NCBI GenBank assembly: GCA_964561105.1
Contig: CAZLOH010000030.1
Location: 1-64,000, forward strand
Reading direction: 5' to 3'
DNA length: 64,000 bases
Source of the DNA: JADLHS01 sp964561105
Lineage (GTDB): Bacteria > Verrucomicrobiota > Verrucomicrobiia > Limisphaerales > JADLHS01
In this document: positions 26,596 to 35,666 of the stretch, one piece after another
Layout of the letters: each line of letters begins with the position of its first letter
How positions within the stretch are numbered: the stretch's first letter is position 1
Notes under the pieces: model-generated
What the model was told of the DNA's origin: nothing
The model's database searches: none
The model's input: only the letters and a program-made list of their open reading frames with translations
Translations under genes and position numbers: made by a program

Positions 26596-27221
26596 GGCAC
26601 GTCGAGCAGTCTAGCCAGTATGGCTCGTGATTGAGCTGATAAAACGCGTCCGCTCTCGAAGTAGGCGCGGGTCGCGCTGTGCAAGCGGCACCGGGCCACC
26701 ACTCGTGGGACCTGCATCGCCAAAAGTGAATCGAGCCACAGCCACCATGAAGGCTTTCATACCCCGCCTTCCAAATTCTGTCGAGTTGCAAAGTGGTCGC
26801 CGCGCCGGGCGGGACGCATCCTGACGCTGCCCCAAAGCGAGAGCCGCGAAGCGGTTTAACCTGAATCGCCGTGGGTGAAACCCACCGTCCGGGTTGATCA
26901 GAATTGGTGCGACCCCTGTGGGGTCGAATCTGTTTCTGGGCAAATCCCGTGGGCTGACGCCCACGGCTATTCATGTCGCGTCCCTTCGGGACTTCGGGGC
27001 AGCACCAGGGTGTGACCAGCCAGGCGCGTGTGCATCCTGAAGTTTTCCACGCCGAGCGATGAGCCGATGCGGTAGTGGTTTTCGCGCGGCGAAGACCCGC
27101 GCCGCGTTCAGCGGTGCGCTGTTTTGCTCCATTGCGTCGCTACCACTGCCCACCGCCCGCTCCACAATTCCTGGCAACCCCCCGGTGGGGCGAGGGCACC
27201 CACGAGCCGCCGGTTAGCGAT
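26596..27221. other. Long intergenic region with hairpin repeats
   Basis: No gene is supported; the open frames lack conserved sequence and read through hairpins. The middle holds a cluster of stem-loops described separately. The right part is GC-rich and may contain decayed repeats. Confidence 0.5.
26868..26990. repeat. Cluster of four hairpins (repeat block)
   Basis: Stem-loops follow one another: cgtgggtgaaacccacc, gcgacccctgtggggtcg, an 8-bp perfect stem ccgtgggctgacgcccacgg, and gtcccttcgggac. The arrangement looks like a composite repetitive extragenic palindrome downstream of the leftward acetyltransferase gene. Confidence 0.65.
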
Positions 27222-27692
27222 TCATTCCTTGCGAAGGTGCTTGTGCATGGCAAACCGGCGGAGGCATGCGCCCCGGCATTCGACATACTCTTCGGCGTCG
27301 AGTTCAAAGCCGTGGCGGTCGAAGAATGGGCGGGCCGCAAGACTGACGTGGGCGATGACATCCGGCGCGCCAACGGCACGCAACGCCGACTCGACGCGCT
27401 GATACAGACTGCTGGCCACTCCGCGACGAGCAAACGCGGGATGCGTGAAAAGAAAGTCGAGGTAGCCGTCGTGGGTATGGGAAGCAAAGCCCGCCAGAAC
27501 GCCATCCGCCTCGGCGACGATGGTGTGAAGCCTCGCCAGACGCGCCTGCCACCGGGCGGCGTCGGGCGGCACAGGTGCCCACGCGGCAATCTGCTCCGGT
27601 GAGTAGTAGGTCGCAGCCAAAGAACGAATCGAAGCGGTGTAAGTCTCCATGACGCTTGGCAGGTCGGTGGGCTGATATGGCCTTTCGTTCAT
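27222..27692 (-). CDS. GNAT family N-acetyltransferase
   Basis: This 156-residue acetyl-CoA-dependent acetyltransferase starts RPYQPTDLPSVMETYTASIR. The GNAT fold shows in IVAEADGVLAGFASHTHDGY (strands 2-4), the acetyl-CoA loop FTHPAFARRGVASSLYQRVE (Arg-Arg-Gly-x-Ala), and HVSLAARPFFDRHGFELDAE (motif B). It resembles the YafP-like group. The substrate is unknown. The start at MNERPYQPT was chosen because the longer frame upstream is low-complexity. Confidence 0.85.
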   Translation of the reverse strand: MNERPYQPTDLPSVMETYTASIRSLAATYYSPEQIAAWAPVPPDAARWQARLARLHTIVAEADGVLAGFASHTHDGYLDFLFTHPAFARRGVASSLYQRVESALRAVGAPDVIAHVSLAARPFFDRHGFELDAEEYVECRGACLRRFAMHKHLRKE

Positions 27693-28128
27693 AGGGAGCA
27701 ATCCAACCGCCTGACGGCGGCCCCTCGCGCAACAGTAACATTCACGCTTGCCAGCGCCGACGCGTTTTGGCCTGCGCGTGCGCGAACCGGAAGGGAAGCT
27801 GCAAACCGGCCTGCCACTGGTGTTCAACGAACCCGTTCGTGGAGCTTGGTTCCGCCTGCGCCGTCCTTCACCTTGGTGGCGTCCGTGATTCTTGAGGAAC
27901 GCGGAACGACCCCGTTTACGAGATTGTTCACTTGCGATTGACCATGCGGCCCGCCTCTGGTTCCACAACTTGATTTGCCGACTTGGCCGCGTGGGATTTT
28001 TTTGAAAGCCACGTCCGGCCTTTTTGTGTTGGTTGGACGTTTCTCCCCGAAAACTGCACCCGGCAAAAATCCTCGTAAAACAGGCTTTTCCAACTCAGGC
28101 ATGTTTCTTACGAGGCGGCTCGGCCATC
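27693..28128. other. Intergenic region without a supported gene
   Basis: An open frame of 102 codons on the reverse strand has no recognisable motif. The sequence contains a T-rich patch and the imperfect palindrome ccacgtccggcctttttgtg. I see no RNA gene. Confidence 0.4.
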
Positions 28129-28662
28129 TCATTTCTTCTCTTCCGCGTGCTCGGTGGAAATATCAAAAGGAATGACCAAGCCAATCTTCGCACCAATCGG
28201 TGGACAATTGTCGATGAACATCCAACCGGTCAATCGCTCCGCTGCGTCGCGTCTGTGCTTAACTGCGGTAATAACAATCGAATCTCCACCGGTATTCGCG
28301 ATACCAAGTAGGCGACACTTGCTCGCGGGTGCCGGAACTCTCGCTGGAGTGATGGGATCGTCACCTCCAGTCAAATGAAGTGTTGCGTAATAGAACTCAT
28401 CACTGGGGGTGCTGGCAACCAGCGCAACGCCCCGCCCGCCAAGCCATGGGCAATAGCGAAAGTCGGTGATTCCATTGGTGAACGCAACTCGCTGCTCATG
28501 CGAACGACCGGATCGCTGGTAGCGAATGACCAACGTCCTCTTGTCATTTGCGACGGAAACCCCGGTGATCTCCGTCAGTGGAGAGTTTGATAGGGCGGTG
28601 GAGTCGGCCCCAAGCGCGACGAACGCACTTAGAATCAAGGCTGCGAAAAGTGTGGCTTTCAT
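28129..28662 (-). CDS. Hypothetical secreted protein
   Basis: This 177-residue protein has a signal peptide (ATLFAALILSAFVALGADST) and a soluble domain with SVANDKRTLVIRYQRSGRSH, GITDFRYCPWLGGRGVALV and RLTGWMFIDNCPPIGAKIGL. I do not recognise a family. The start MKATLF was chosen because the longer frame runs through repeat sequence. It is flanked by repeat-rich spacers, so its promoter region may itself be repeat-derived. Confidence 0.65.
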   Translation of the reverse strand: MKATLFAALILSAFVALGADSTALSNSPLTEITGVSVANDKRTLVIRYQRSGRSHEQRVAFTNGITDFRYCPWLGGRGVALVASTPSDEFYYATLHLTGGDDPITPARVPAPASKCRLLGIANTGGDSIVITAVKHRRDAAERLTGWMFIDNCPPIGAKIGLVIPFDISTEHAEEKK

Positions 28663-28703
28663 AGGATGCGTGTAGAGCTGCCTAACTTGAACTTGAAGCA
28701 GTG

Positions 28704-28769
28704 TATCCCGCAGGCCGCCGCGAGCAAGCGTCGCTTTTTGAGGGAGGTGGCGCGGCGGGCTGCGGGATA
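28704..28769. repeat. Inverted repeat, 19-bp arms
   Basis: The arms tatcccgcaggccgccgcg and cgcggcgggctgcgggata pair with one mismatch around a 28-base loop. It lies just upstream of the secreted hypothetical gene. Confidence 0.75.
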
Positions 28770-28876
28770 TGCTGCCGTTGAACTGAGCCGCTGAACCCGC
28801 GACTTCCTTACTGGGGAAAGCTTCCGCGAGATTTGAATGAGTGGCGAATAGGACGCGGGTGGAACACCCCGCTCCC

Positions 28877-28946
28877 GGAAGCACTGGCGTCTCGCCGGCG
28901 TGGCAGAAATGGCCAGGCAAATTGCCGTCGGGGCGACGGCGCTCCC
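28877..28946. repeat. Family B palindromic repeat
   Basis: Ends related to gcactggcgtctcgccggcg and acggcgctccc bracket a variable centre. It matches the copy inside ileS at 58.3 kb and one at 60.3 kb. Confidence 0.7.
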
Positions 28947-29277
28947 AGGTTCGGCTCGCGGGGACGCTCGCCCCACCGGAAGGGGAGTTTCAAGTTTCAG
29001 GTTGAAAGTTTCAAGTTGCCGGGGCGGTCGGTGGAGTGTGGGGGAGTGTGAAATCCGAAGGACGAAATCCGAAGGCCGAGGACCGAATGACCGCCGGCTG
29101 TCCGGAAGCCTCGCGCCTGTTTTCTCGCGCGCGTGAATGGTTTCGGATTTCGGAATCCGGGCTTCTTTCGGGATTCGGGGATTCGGATTTCGGAACTCGG
29201 ATTCCTTTCGGCTTTTTTGAGTTTGGGCTTCTGATTCAACCGGTGGAGAATGGGACGCGGGTGAGGGTGACGCCACG

Positions 29278-29303
29278 ATCCGCCTCGTAGCCTCGGCGGC
29301 TAC
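29278..29303 (+). repeat. Family A half site
   Basis: The sequence ccgcctcgtagcctcggcgg plus ctac is one end of the family A element found in ileS and elsewhere; the opposite end is not clear here. Confidence 0.6.
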
Positions 29304-29409
29304 GGGCTACGAGCCGGGTCGGAGACCGGCGCTCCGGAATGTTAGGTTCGCGAGTTTTACTCTACTCTTCTACGTGACTGTCCCAAACCGCAGGGTGGGC
29401 TGCGGAAAA

Positions 29410-30804
29410 CTATTTCGGCAGCCGCACCACAAATTCCGCGCCGGCGTTCGCCTGGCTTGAGACCGTGACCTGACCGCCGTGTGCTTCGACCACAGCCTTG
29501 ACCAGACTCAGGCCCAGGCCGAGACCGCGCTGCGAACGGCTCTTGTCGCCACGATACAGGCGCGCCCAGATTTTTGGCTGCTCCGCCGCCGGAATCCCGA
29601 TGCCGGTGTCCTGGAAAATCGCCACGGCCTGGCCCGGTTCCGCGCGCACGGTGATGGTCACGCGGCCTTGCTCCGGCGTGTACTTGATGGCGTTGTCGAG
29701 CAGGTTGGCGAAGACCTGGCGGATGCGATTGCGGTCCACGTTTGCCTCGCAGTGCGCCGGCAGGGCCGGGTGGAGGGTGATTTTTCGTTCCTCGGCCACG
29801 TATTGATACAGCTCCATCACCTCGCGGGCGAGCCGGCACAGGTCCACGGGTTCGCGCGCGAGGCGCATCATGCCGGCCTCGGCTTCGGTGATGTCCATGA
29901 GCGTGTTCAGCATGGCGAGGACGCGCTCGGATTCCTCCAGGCAATCGGCCAGGGCTTCGCGCGCCGCCGTCGGGTCCGCGCTGCGGGTCAACGCCAGTTC
30001 GGCGGTGCCGCGCAGGCGGGTGAGCGGGGTGCGAAGATCGTGGGCCACATTATCGAGCGCCTCGCGCATGGCGCGGATGAGCCGTTCATTGCGTTCGAGC
30101 AGGGTGTTGAACAGCCGCACCAACTCGTCGAGTTCGTTGCTGGCGGCGCGCACCGGCACGCGGGCGTCCAACTGGCCGGTGCGGATGATCGCCTGCGCGG
30201 TGGCGACGATCTGGCGGATGGGCCGCATGGCGCGATAGGCAAAAATGTTGCCCGCCACGAAACTGAGGAGCACGGTCACGCTGCCCACCAGGAAAAACGC
30301 ATGGCGCAGCAGGCGCAACAGGGTGGCGCGATTGCTCGTGCTGCGCCCGAGTTGCAACAGCGAGCCATCGGAGAGTTGCGCGGTTTCGAGCGCGAAATCG
30401 CGATCCTCATCCTGGGGGACGCGGAGGACCATCCCGAGGTGTTCGCGATAATCCTCCCAGCCATCGGCGGTGTCCTTGAAGGCCACCCATTCGTCCGGCA
30501 CATTGAGCAGGGTGATGCTGTTGGAGTTGTTCACGACCCGGACGTAGAGGATTTTCTGCAACTGCGGGGACTGGTTCTGCACCCATTGACGCAATCCCTC
30601 CGCGCCGGACGTCCCGTAAACGGCGGCCGCCTCCTGCAACCGGCCATCCAGCACTTCCCGTTCGCGATTCTGGATGGCGGCGGCCAGCAGATAGTAGGTC
30701 AGGGCAAACAACGCGACGCTGCTGACCACGAAGAGCAGCACATACCACAGGCTCAGGCGGAAACCGATGTTGCGGCGCAGGCGATCAAGCGGGTTGCAGA
30801 ACAT
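29410..30804 (-). CDS. Sensor histidine kinase (HAMP, HisKA, HATPase)
   Basis: This 464-residue inner-membrane sensor has two transmembrane helices (RLSLWYVLLFVVSSVALFAL and FFLVGSVTVLLSFVAGNIFA) flanking a periplasmic domain of about 120 residues. A HAMP segment (RPIRQIVATAQAIIRTG) follows, then the phospho-accepting His in DNVAHDLRTPLTRLRG. The ATPase domain has the N box QVFANLLDNAIKYTP, G1 DTGIGIPAAEQ and G2 GLGLGLSLVKAVVEAHGG. The layout is CusS/QseC-like; the signal is unknown. It overlaps its response regulator by 20 bases. Confidence 0.93.
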   Translation of the reverse strand: MFCNPLDRLRRNIGFRLSLWYVLLFVVSSVALFALTYYLLAAAIQNREREVLDGRLQEAAAVYGTSGAEGLRQWVQNQSPQLQKILYVRVVNNSNSITLLNVPDEWVAFKDTADGWEDYREHLGMVLRVPQDEDRDFALETAQLSDGSLLQLGRSTSNRATLLRLLRHAFFLVGSVTVLLSFVAGNIFAYRAMRPIRQIVATAQAIIRTGQLDARVPVRAASNELDELVRLFNTLLERNERLIRAMREALDNVAHDLRTPLTRLRGTAELALTRSADPTAAREALADCLEESERVLAMLNTLMDITEAEAGMMRLAREPVDLCRLAREVMELYQYVAEERKITLHPALPAHCEANVDRNRIRQVFANLLDNAIKYTPEQGRVTITVRAEPGQAVAIFQDTGIGIPAAEQPKIWARLYRGDKSRSQRGLGLGLSLVKAVVEAHGGQVTVSSQANAGAEFVVRLPK

Positions 30805-31453
30805 AGCCGACTCCCCGGATGGTATGAATCATGGCGCGGTCCCGGTCCACCTTGCTGCGCAGGCGGTGAACGAGCACGTCCACGACGTTGGTTTGCGGAT
30901 CGAAACTGTAATCGAAAATGTGTTCCAGGATCATCGTCTTGGTGACGGTGCGCCCGGCGCTGCGCATGAGGTATTCGAGCAGGGCGAACTCGCGCGGTTG
31001 CAGCTCAATCTTTTCACCGGCCCGACGCACCTCGCGCGCGAGCAGGTCCAGGGTCAGGTCGCCCACGACCAGTTTCATCGGCTCGGCGGTTTGCGCCGCG
31101 CGGCGGATCAAGGCCTGCACGCGCGCCAGCAATTCCGAAAAGGCAAAGGGCTTGGTGAGGTAATCATCGCCACCGGCCTGCAAACCTTTCACCCGGTCGT
31201 CCACCGACGCCTTCGCGCTGAGAATCAACACCGGGACGGGCCGGCCCTGGGCGCGCAGTTTTTGGATGAGTCCCAGGCCGTCGAGCTTGGGCAGCATGAG
31301 GTCCACAATGGCGGTATCGTAATTCACGCTGCGGCTCAGAAACAAACCCTGTTCGCCGTCGGACGCGTGGTCCACGGCAAAACCACTTTGCTTGAGGCCC
31401 TTGACCACGAACGTCGCGATCTTCTTGTCATCTTCCACCACGAGGACGCGCAT
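30785..31453 (-). CDS. OmpR-family response regulator
   Basis: This 222-residue DNA-binding regulator is partner to the overlapping kinase gene. The receiver domain shows the acidic pair in VLVVEDDKKIATFV, the phospho-Asp in DTAIVDLMLPKLDGLGL, and the Lys in GGDDYLTKPFAFSELLAR. The winged-helix output domain carries LQPREFALLEYLMRSAGRTV and VVDVLVHRLRSKVDRD. The ATG giving MRVLVVEDD is the family start. CopR/CusR-like regulation of metal or envelope genes is a possibility only. Confidence 0.95.
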   Translation of the reverse strand: MRVLVVEDDKKIATFVVKGLKQSGFAVDHASDGEQGLFLSRSVNYDTAIVDLMLPKLDGLGLIQKLRAQGRPVPVLILSAKASVDDRVKGLQAGGDDYLTKPFAFSELLARVQALIRRAAQTAEPMKLVVGDLTLDLLAREVRRAGEKIELQPREFALLEYLMRSAGRTVTKTMILEHIFDYSFDPQTNVVDVLVHRLRSKVDRDRAMIHTIRGVGYVLQPA

Positions 31454-31500
31454 ACCCGCCCATGATGACCATGGCGGGTGGGCGGGCAAGCAGAAGTCGC

Positions 31501-32247
31501 CTAATTGCCGCGATCGTTCTCGACGCGGGTCAGGATGAGCGGTGGCCGGCCCTCGGTGGTGGGAACGACGATCTGGTTGCCCGGCGGCACGCGGAACACG
31601 AACGCGATGTTGACCCCCTGATAGTCATCGAGATAAAACCTCCCGCGATAGACGCCGGGGCGCTCGCCACGCGCCAGATCGAGTTTTTTGTCACCCGGAT
31701 GCCAGGAGAGATTTTTGGTGTCGAGGATGAAGGCGATGAAATCCCGGCGCGGCTTGGAACTGTTTTGCATGATGCCCACGCGGCTTTGCGAGGGGTCATT
31801 CACCAGCCAGATGCCTTCGATGGGATCGAGGGTGGCCGCCTGGCTCTTGAAGTAGGCGCGTAATTCCTCCTCCGTCACGGCCACGGAGTCCCAAGGATCG
31901 GTGAAGCGCAGGAAATTGGCGTCCGCGCGATAGTGCGGGGTCGAGAATTCCGGCGTCTTGAGTGTGGTCAGTTGCACGGCGTCGGCGCCCTTCTGCCGGG
32001 CGTTTTCCCGCAGCGTGGTCACGACGCCATCCAGGGTGCCACCGAAAACCGTGAAGGGCTTGTCGCTCACGTGCATCGTGCCGATGACCTCGAAGGGCCG
32101 GGGCACGCGGGTGTTCTCGGCATAAACGCAGATGGGATAATCCGCCGGCTTGGGCGGGCTGGAGGCCAGCTTTTGATCGTACTTCACCGCCGTCGAACAG
32201 CCGGTGATCATCAGCAGCAGACACGCAAGCGAGGGGGACGTTTTCAT
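31501..32247 (-). CDS. Hypothetical lipoprotein
   Basis: This protein of about 248 residues has a lipoprotein signal (SLACLLLMITGCSTAV). The body contains VPRPFEVIGTMHVSDKPFTV, reminiscent of small YbjQ/lipoprotein folds, and RRDFIAFILDTKNLSWHPGD with LDLARGERPGVYRGRFYLDD. I do not recognise a defined family. An alternative start lies two codons upstream. It lies 47 bases from the response regulator in the same direction, so it could share a transcript upstream of the two-component pair. Confidence 0.7.
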   Translation of the reverse strand: MKTSPSLACLLLMITGCSTAVKYDQKLASSPPKPADYPICVYAENTRVPRPFEVIGTMHVSDKPFTVFGGTLDGVVTTLRENARQKGADAVQLTTLKTPEFSTPHYRADANFLRFTDPWDSVAVTEEELRAYFKSQAATLDPIEGIWLVNDPSQSRVGIMQNSSKPRRDFIAFILDTKNLSWHPGDKKLDLARGERPGVYRGRFYLDDYQGVNIAFVFRVPPGNQIVVPTTEGRPPLILTRVENDRGN

Positions 32248-32382
32248 GAACATCAATGGGAGATAGCTAACGGGAGTTCGATGCGCGGTCGAGCCATTTT
32301 TGCCACCCGCGTGAAGCCTTGGCCGATGCGGATGACATTTCGCGGAACTGCGCCTGGTCGCGGAACTGCGGTGCGCCCGCAA

Positions 32383-33141
32383 CTACTTCGGCTTCACCCC
32401 GTAAACCAGCCGCACCTTCTCCGCGTCGGTGGCGCTGATTTTGTTTTCGTCCCATTGCCCGATGACGCGGTCGTAGTTCGTGCCGACCGGATCAATCACC
32501 GCGCACGGACTGCTGCCGTCGCCATCCTTACATTCGGACTCGCACGCGCCGGCCCAGCACACGCGATAGTGCATGATCGAGCGGTAATCGTACGCCGTGC
32601 TGCTGACGATCCAGTTCGTTGCCGGAATCCAATCGTAATCATGTTGTCGTCCGGGCTTGATGTTTTCGTAGTGAATGGTCACGAACTGATCGCGGTCCCA
32701 GCGTTGATGTTCGTGGTGAAAACCGAGGACGTGGCCCAGCTCGTGCGCGGGCATCCATTCCGCCTGCCGCCACCAGAACGCCGTGATGTTTACATCCACG
32801 CGCGAACCTTGGCGGAAGCCGTCGAAACTGGTGTTGTTGCCGGCGTCGGTCTTGCCGGTGAAGAAGACGTATTCGACCTGGTTCGAGCGCGGAAGGAAAG
32901 TGATCCGCGCGCCGGTGTCCATCCAGCGTTGCATCGCGCGTTTGGCCAGCGCCTGCTGCGGCTCGGTGAGTTGGGAAATGTCATACGGCACGATGCCGTC
33001 GGGCCAGAGCCGCGGCTTGTGGGAATGGGCCGCGATATGCGCGGGATCGGAGTCGGCGCCGGCGGTCAGTCCCCACCCCGTCAGCAGGGCGACGAGCAAC
33101 CGGGGCCAGACCAGACAACTTCGCGGGAGACGTGCGATCAT
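32383..33141 (-). CDS. Astacin-like (M12A) zinc metalloprotease, secreted
   Basis: This protein of about 252 residues has a signal peptide (LLVALLTGWGLTAGADSD). The metzincin zinc site is intact: PAHELGHVLGFHHEHQRWDR (His-Glu-x-x-His-x-x-Gly-x-x-His-Glu), with the Met-turn in YRSIMHYRVCW. The start of the catalytic domain, LWPDGIVPYDI, matches mature astacins (family often written as R-W-P-x-G-x-I-P-Y). Four cysteines follow (CWAGACESECKDG), unusual in number. It would cleave proteins outside the cell. Confidence 0.9.
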   Translation of the reverse strand: MIARLPRSCLVWPRLLVALLTGWGLTAGADSDPAHIAAHSHKPRLWPDGIVPYDISQLTEPQQALAKRAMQRWMDTGARITFLPRSNQVEYVFFTGKTDAGNNTSFDGFRQGSRVDVNITAFWWRQAEWMPAHELGHVLGFHHEHQRWDRDQFVTIHYENIKPGRQHDYDWIPATNWIVSSTAYDYRSIMHYRVCWAGACESECKDGDGSSPCAVIDPVGTNYDRVIGQWDENKISATDAEKVRLVYGVKPK

Positions 33142-33236
33142 GCGGGGATTCAATCAGATTTGTCCCGGGCCGTATAGCGGGAACGTCGGGAGGTGTCAGT
33201 ACGAGTGGCGGTCGCGCCTCGGTTTATCGCGGCGGG

Positions 33237-33267
33237 GAGCGCGCCACCGCGCGAGACACAACGCGCG
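33237..33267 (-). repeat. Family F repeat, inverted
   Basis: The sequence gagcgcgccaccgcgcgaga continues into cacaacgcgcg. On the reverse strand it matches the copies at 4.1 and 44.4 kb. Confidence 0.7.
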
Positions 33268-33316
33268 CGTAGGTCCGGCGGCACGGCGAAACCGGCGCGC
33301 ACGTCCGGCGCGGCGC

Positions 33317-34036
33317 TCACCAATTCGGTGGCGTTCCCGGTCGCCGGGTCACGCGCTCGGGATAATCGCTGAACACGCCGTCCACGCCGAGTTGCTCAAG
33401 GCGAAGGATCTCTTTGGGGTCGTTGACGGTGAAGGCCAGAACCTTCAACCCACACCGATGCGCTTCCGTCACCAACCCGGACGTGACCCGCTGGCCAGGC
33501 AGATTCACCGACCAGGCGCCCAACCGACCGGCCAGGGCGATCAACCCGCGCGGGATTTTGTCCACCAGCACGCCAAGCCGAATCTCCGGGCGCAATCTTT
33601 TGACGGCGCGCAGTTGCGCGTGGGTGAAGGACGACACGAGAAACTCCTCGTAACGCCAGCCGCGTTGCCGGACGTATTGATCAATCAAGCCCACGACCGG
33701 CGCGGCCGTGCGCGGACCTTTGAGTTCCACATTGATGACGGCGCGCTGCCGCACCGTCTCGAACACCTCGGCGAGGGTGGGAATTTTTTCGCCCTGGCCA
33801 GCGTCCAGCGAGCGCAGCCGGGCGAACGATTGGCGTTGCACGAAGCCCGTCCCGTTGGTCGTGCGCCCGAGCGTGCGGTCGTGAATCACCACCAGCTCGC
33901 CGTCCACCTGATACACATCCACCTCCACGCCGTCCGCGCCCAGCTCCAACGCCTTGCGGATCGAACGCAGCGTATTCTCCGGTTCGTGCCCGCGCGCCCC
34001 CCGATGACCGAAGCAAAACAAGCGCGGCGTTTCCAT
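33317..34036 (-). CDS. Glycerophosphodiester phosphodiesterase
   Basis: This 239-residue TIM-barrel hydrolase releases an alcohol and glycerol-3-phosphate from glycerophosphodiesters. Catalytic and calcium-binding residues are in FGHRGARGHEPENTLRSIRK (His-Arg and Glu), GVEVDVYQVDGELVVIHDRT (Glu-x-Asp and catalytic His), and INVELKGPRT (Glu). There is no signal peptide, so it is probably cytoplasmic (UgpQ-like). The start MTPRL-like METPRLFCFGHRG was picked for its distance to the first motif. Confidence 0.92.
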   Translation of the reverse strand: METPRLFCFGHRGARGHEPENTLRSIRKALELGADGVEVDVYQVDGELVVIHDRTLGRTTNGTGFVQRQSFARLRSLDAGQGEKIPTLAEVFETVRQRAVINVELKGPRTAAPVVGLIDQYVRQRGWRYEEFLVSSFTHAQLRAVKRLRPEIRLGVLVDKIPRGLIALAGRLGAWSVNLPGQRVTSGLVTEAHRCGLKVLAFTVNDPKEILRLEQLGVDGVFSDYPERVTRRPGTPPNW

Positions 34037-34239
34037 CGCGCGCGGTGCTTGTTCGCCAGTTGGTTGAACCTTCACAGGGCGAACAATCGCAACTGCTCGG
34101 CGCCGGGGCAACGAAATGACGCGGTGGAAAGTTCAACGGGCTGAGCCGCCAGGCCCGCCCGGCGACCCGGCGACTTTGAACCTCCGCTCGATTTGTTCGG
34201 CAAAGATGCCTTCCCCGGTCATGCGCTGACCGAAACGCG

Positions 34240-34307
34240 CGTCAGGAGGCTCATCTTAGCTTGGTATGTTCTGGGAAATGTTTGAGCTTCCTGACGTCGG
34301 CTGCTAC
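34240..34307 (-). repeat. Degenerate family A element at the end of dinB
   Basis: Read on the reverse strand it begins GTAGCAGCCGACGTCAGGAA, matching the GTAGCCGCCGACGTGAGGAG end of family A. It contains an internal inverted repeat (gtcaggaggctc / gagcttcctgac). The TAG stop codon of dinB is formed by bases 2-4 of the element. Confidence 0.6.
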
Positions 34308-35656
34308 GCATCGCGCGAACTATGATGCCGGCTGACTTTGGCAAGGCGTTCCTCCCATTCGGTCTTGTGCGCCAGCGGGTCGGCGTCCGTGCCCCAGAGT
34401 TTCTTGATCATCTCGCGTTGCGGCACGAAGGGGCATTTCGCCTTGGGCGCCTTGTGCCGGTCATCGAGCGCGCGCAGGGCGAGTTGCGCGCCGGTCATGA
34501 GCGCGGTTTGGCCCCACTGCGCGTTGAGCGTGTGCGTGGCGGCGTCGAGCGCGGCCCAGCGTTCGGCGTGGGTGCGCCCCCAGAGCGTGGGCTGCGTGTC
34601 GAGCGGTTGCAGATTCCAGAGCGCCACCCGGATCTGGCGCACGGGCCGGAACGCGCCGCCCATGATCTCGCGAAAAATGCCTTCGAGCACGGCGTTGATG
34701 GTGGAATTCAAGAACTGCGGCACGCGAAAGCGATGTCCGCCGCTGACCTCGGTGAAATCGTTGAAGCGGATGGTGAGCGCGAGTTCGCGCGCCTGCAATT
34801 GTTCGCGACGCAACTGCCCGACGAGCCGCGTCATCTCGCTCAGGGCAAACGTGAGCGCGGCTTCGTGATCCGGCTCGTCGTACGGCAGGGTGGTGGCGCT
34901 CGAAATCGTGGTGCGATCCTGCACCTTCAGCAGGAGCGGTTCGTTCCACTGGCCGTTGGCGAACAACCAGAGTTGCTGCCCCCAGAGACCGAATTTTTTC
35001 TGCAGCAGATGCGACGGCAGCTTCGCCACGTGCCCAAACGTCAACGCCCCCAGCGCGGCCAGCGCGCGTTGCCGGTTCTTCGCCACGCCGGAAAGTTCGC
35101 GCACGCACCGGTCCTGCAGGAATTCCTTTTCCGCGCCGGGTTTGATCTCGAGAAAGCCGGGCTTGCCGACGTCGGTGGCGAGTTTGGCCAGGCGCGAGGA
35201 ATTGCCGAGACCGGCCGAGACGGGCAGGCCCACTTCGCGTTTCACCCGGTCGCGCAGTTCCGTCACGTAATCGTTTGGCGTGAGCTGGCGCCAGACGTGG
35301 TGATCCATCGTGGTGAAGTCCAGAAAACCCTCGTCAATCGAAGTCGGCACGAGCGTGGGGGAGTATTCCTCCAGCACGCGAAACATGCGACGCGAAAGCT
35401 CGCGGTATTCGTCGTAGTGCGGAGGACACAACACTCCGCGCGGACACAACCGCGCCGCCTCGAAACACGCCATTCCGGTTGCCACCCCGAATTTGCGGGC
35501 GAGCCGGTTCGCGGCGATAACAATGCCGTTGCCGCGCCGGCCGCCGCCGACCCACACGGGCCGCCCTTCCAGCTTGGGATTGAGCGCGATCTCGCAACTG
35601 GCGAAGAAACTGTCGCCATCCACGTGCAAAATCCGGTTGTTCGGTCGGGCGCTCAC
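34304..35656 (-). CDS. Y-family DNA polymerase (DinB/UmuC-like)
   Basis: This protein of about 450 residues is a translesion DNA polymerase. Catalytic motifs are ILHVDGDSFFASCEIALNPK (first Asp of the palm), NRLARKFGVATGMACFEA, and TSIDEGFLDFTTM (Asp-Glu). A helix-hairpin-helix-like thumb and a little-finger domain (LALTIRFNDFTEV) follow. I prefer the GTG giving VSARPNNRILHVDGD, which puts the first motif at the usual distance. A longer frame starts at another GTG 24 codons upstream but is encoded entirely by a family A repeat. The stop codon lies inside a second family A remnant. Confidence 0.88.
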   Translation of the reverse strand: MSARPNNRILHVDGDSFFASCEIALNPKLEGRPVWVGGGRRGNGIVIAANRLARKFGVATGMACFEAARLCPRGVLCPPHYDEYRELSRRMFRVLEEYSPTLVPTSIDEGFLDFTTMDHHVWRQLTPNDYVTELRDRVKREVGLPVSAGLGNSSRLAKLATDVGKPGFLEIKPGAEKEFLQDRCVRELSGVAKNRQRALAALGALTFGHVAKLPSHLLQKKFGLWGQQLWLFANGQWNEPLLLKVQDRTTISSATTLPYDEPDHEAALTFALSEMTRLVGQLRREQLQARELALTIRFNDFTEVSGGHRFRVPQFLNSTINAVLEGIFREIMGGAFRPVRQIRVALWNLQPLDTQPTLWGRTHAERWAALDAATHTLNAQWGQTALMTGAQLALRALDDRHKAPKAKCPFVPQREMIKKLWGTDADPLAHKTEWEERLAKVSRHHSSRDA

Positions 35657-35666
35657 AATGTTTGCC

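Larger units (their letters stand above)
28663..29409. other. Repeat-rich intergenic region
   Basis: No gene is supported. It contains a 19-bp inverted repeat, a family B copy, a tttcaag-type simple repeat (near 28,990), a run of aatccga/attcgga words (29,050-29,220) that are mutually inverted, and a family A half site. Confidence 0.55.

Noticed and set aside
27824..28132. Possible 102-residue leftward gene
   Set aside because: No motif or signal peptide, and low-complexity basic composition.
29479..30945. Rightward ORF of 488 codons opposite the sensor kinase
   Set aside because: The kinase frame contains all HK motifs; this frame has none.
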